A stretch of DNA of 6,178 bases from Deltaproteobacteria bacterium. Its GTDB lineage: Bacteria; Myxococcota; Myxococcia; Myxococcales; 40CM-4-68-19. The notes below the pieces were generated by a model that was not told the DNA's origin, did no database searches, and saw nothing but the letters and a program-made list of their open reading frames with translations. Within the stretch, counting starts at the first letter, position 1, and the number at the start of each line of letters is the position of its first letter. The position numbers and the translations under genes are program-made. Of this stretch, positions 5,031-6,178 are shown in pieces. The DNA lies in the NCBI GenBank assembly GCA_005879095.1, contig VBLM01000266.1, positions 1 through 6,178 of the forward strand. The letters are read 5' to 3'.

Positions 5031-6178
5031 ATGACGAGCCTGTTCCTCAGCCTGCTGCTCGGAAGCCACTTCGGCGGCCCCAGCGTGATGCACCGGGTCT
5101 TCGACCGCGTGGCCGGCAACGTGATTGTCAAGGTGACGTCGGGCGAGGACCCTGACGACGAGGATACCGGCTCGGATTCTGACACCGACACCGAGCTGGA
5201 AGTCATTCCACCGACCCCGCCAACTCCTCCGACGGCGCCGACGCCGCCCACGCCCCCGACGCCGCCTACCTTCGGCATCGTGGGCGGGGTGCGAACGACG
5301 CCCGTGAAGATCACGCTCAAGGGCAGAGACCTCCCCACCGTCGAGGCGCTGCACAGCATCGCGCAGACGTCGGGCTGGTCGATGACGCTGGTCGGCGCGC
5401 CGAAGGAGAAGATCGACATCGATCTCAGGAACGTCGACTCGCGCGAGGCGCTGCGGCAGGTGCTCAAAGAGGGCGGCGCGATGGGCGTGCTCAAGAACGA
5501 CAAGCTGGTCGTGGTGGCCTCGCCCGACCCGCACACGGCCGGGATGCTCATCGAGCGGACCGAGTCGTCGCGCCACATGCGGCACTCCGGACATCGCGGA
5601 CTGCAGCGCGGGCGGGACATGGTCAAGGTCTTCCAAGGCGACCTGACGGTGCCCGCCGGCAAGGTCGTGCAGGGCGACGTCGTCTGCGTCGGCGGCTCGG
5701 TCGAGCTGGAAGCCGGCAGCGTCGTGCAGGGCGACGCCGTCGCGGTTGCCGGCAGCGTCAACGTCGACGAGGGCGCGCTGGTGATGGGCCAGGCCGTCGC
5801 GGTGCTCGGCTCGGTCGACGTGGCCCGCGGCGCGCAGGTGATGGGTGAGCACGTGCAGGTGGGTGTGGGCAAGCTCTTCGGCGGCAGCACCTCCAGGCAC
5901 CGCGGCTGGCTGACCGGCCTCGGTCCGTTCGGTCTCTTCCCCACCATCGCGCTCTTCGCGCTCATTTACCTGGTCGGCCTGCTCGTCCTGCGGATGTGGC
6001 CGGACCGCGTGCGCAACGTCGGGTTCGCCATGTTCGAGAATCCGGTGCGCAGCTTCACCGTCGGGTTCCTCTGCTGGCTGCTCCTGCTCCCGCTGATCGT
6101 GCTGCTGGCCATCTCCATCGTCGGGATTCCGCTGATTCCGCTGCTTCCTGTAATCATCTTCCTCAGCATCGTGATCGG
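5031..6178 (+). CDS. Partial STN domain + bactofilin-like beta-helix + multi-TM protein
   Basis: 382 codons are visible and the frame is open at the right edge. In order: a short hydrophobic N-terminus (FLSLLL, 4-10) that could be a weak signal segment but lacks a basic n-region; an acidic stretch (39-57); a Pro/Thr-rich linker (60-80); an STN domain (about 92-163) with KITLKGRDLPTVEALHSIA, IDIDLRNVDSREALRQVL and KNDKLVVVA; a basic His/Arg segment (177-196); a right-handed beta-helix of three 19-residue turns (214-270), as in polymer-forming bactofilins; then hydrophobic helices at about 302-320, 342-363 and 366-382, the last two containing the GIPLIPL motif often seen in such membrane proteins. 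STN domains occur in secretins, FecA-type receptors and FecR; bactofilins form filaments at membranes. The ATG at 5031 follows the anti-sigma stop by 3 nt, which suggests that the product works with the sigma/anti-sigma pair. Function and topology are inferred. Confidence 0.85.
   Translation, partial: MTSLFLSLLLGSHFGGPSVMHRVFDRVAGNVIVKVTSGEDPDDEDTGSDSDTDTELEVIPPTPPTPPTAPTPPTPPTPPTFGIVGGVRTTPVKITLKGRDLPTVEALHSIAQTSGWSMTLVGAPKEKIDIDLRNVDSREALRQVLKEGGAMGVLKNDKLVVVASPDPHTAGMLIERTESSRHMRHSGHRGLQRGRDMVKVFQGDLTVPAGKVVQGDVVCVGGSVELEAGSVVQGDAVAVAGSVNVDEGALVMGQAVAVLGSVDVARGAQVMGEHVQVGVGKLFGGSTSRHRGWLTGLGPFGLFPTIALFALIYLVGLLVLRMWPDRVRNVGFAMFENPVRSFTVGFLCWLLLLPLIVLLAISIVGIPLIPLLPVIIFLSIVI
5208..5270 (+). 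repeat. Pro/Thr-rich linker repeat (TPP units)
   Basis: Residues 60-80 of the STN-bactofilin protein are a run of TPP/TAP triplets encoded by imperfect ACNCCNCCN units. It would form an extended, stiff spacer between the acidic N-terminal part and the STN domain, typical of proteins that span or reach across the periplasm. Length variation between strains is likely at such a tract. Confidence 0.8.
5670..5840 (+). repeat. Three imperfect 57-bp repeats encoding 19-residue beta-helix turns
   Basis: Units begin at 5670, 5727 and 5784, each encoding a pattern like QGDxVxVxGSVxVxxGxxV; a partial fourth (MGEHVQVGVG) starts at 5841 and a shorter unit (QGDLTVPAGKVV) precedes at 5634. The exact 19-residue spacing with glycines and alternating valines marks a solenoid fold of the bactofilin type. 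Confidence 0.8.

Noticed and set aside
4434..5900. 488-codon minus-strand open frame
   Set aside because: Antisense to the sigma, anti-sigma and STN-bactofilin genes; low-complexity Arg/His/Asp/Ala composition and no recognisable domain.
5024..5965. 313-codon minus-strand open frame
   Set aside because: Mirror of the STN-bactofilin coding frame; its Gly-Gly-Val runs are the antisense of the Pro/Thr linker.

Overview
The window is a gene-dense, high-GC stretch (about two thirds G+C by eye) of bacterial chromosome with GTG and TTG starts, 3-4 nt gene overlaps and gaps of at most 33 nt. No gap approaches 300 bases. I see no tRNA, rRNA, CRISPR array, insertion sequence or convincing intrinsic terminator. 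The mix of genes (ECF sigma factor with zinc-finger anti-sigma factor, bactofilin-like membrane protein, PflX-type radical SAM protein, RtcA relative) would suit a soil or sediment bacterium such as an Acidobacteriota member. That placement is a guess from gene style, not from a marker gene.

Left half, minus strand, read from 2601 down to 1: a short-chain dehydrogenase/reductase (SDR); a PflX-type radical SAM gene broken by a frameshift; a strongly diverged RNA 3'-phosphate cyclase (RtcA) relative; and the first 23 codons of a probable D-aminoacylase-type amidohydrolase that runs off the left edge. SDR and PflX overlap as TTGA, and the RtcA relative and amidohydrolase overlap as GTGA, so the four look like one translationally coupled operon. 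Three consecutive genes here are shortened or altered against their families: the SDR lacks about 29 residues of the Rossmann core, the PflX gene lacks about 15 residues and changes frame, and the RtcA relative has lost its N-terminal signature motifs while keeping the catalytic histidine.

Right half, plus strand: an ion-transporter-superfamily (ArsB/YbiR/SLC13-like) membrane protein starts only 18 nt from the divergent SDR start. An ECF sigma factor follows 33 nt after it, overlapping (ATGA) a two-TM zinc-finger anti-sigma factor. Three nt after that begins a large protein, open at the right edge, that joins a Pro/Thr-rich linker, an STN (secretin/TonB short N-terminal) domain, a 19-residue-repeat bactofilin-like beta-helix and a C-terminal multi-TM region.

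The most interesting unit is the sigma/anti-sigma/STN-bactofilin cluster. STN domains in FecA-type receptors and FecR-type anti-sigma factors carry signals to ECF sigma factors, so an STN domain fused to a polymer-forming scaffold beside a sigma/anti-sigma pair suggests an envelope-sensing arrangement. This is inference; only the domain order and gene order are seen directly.
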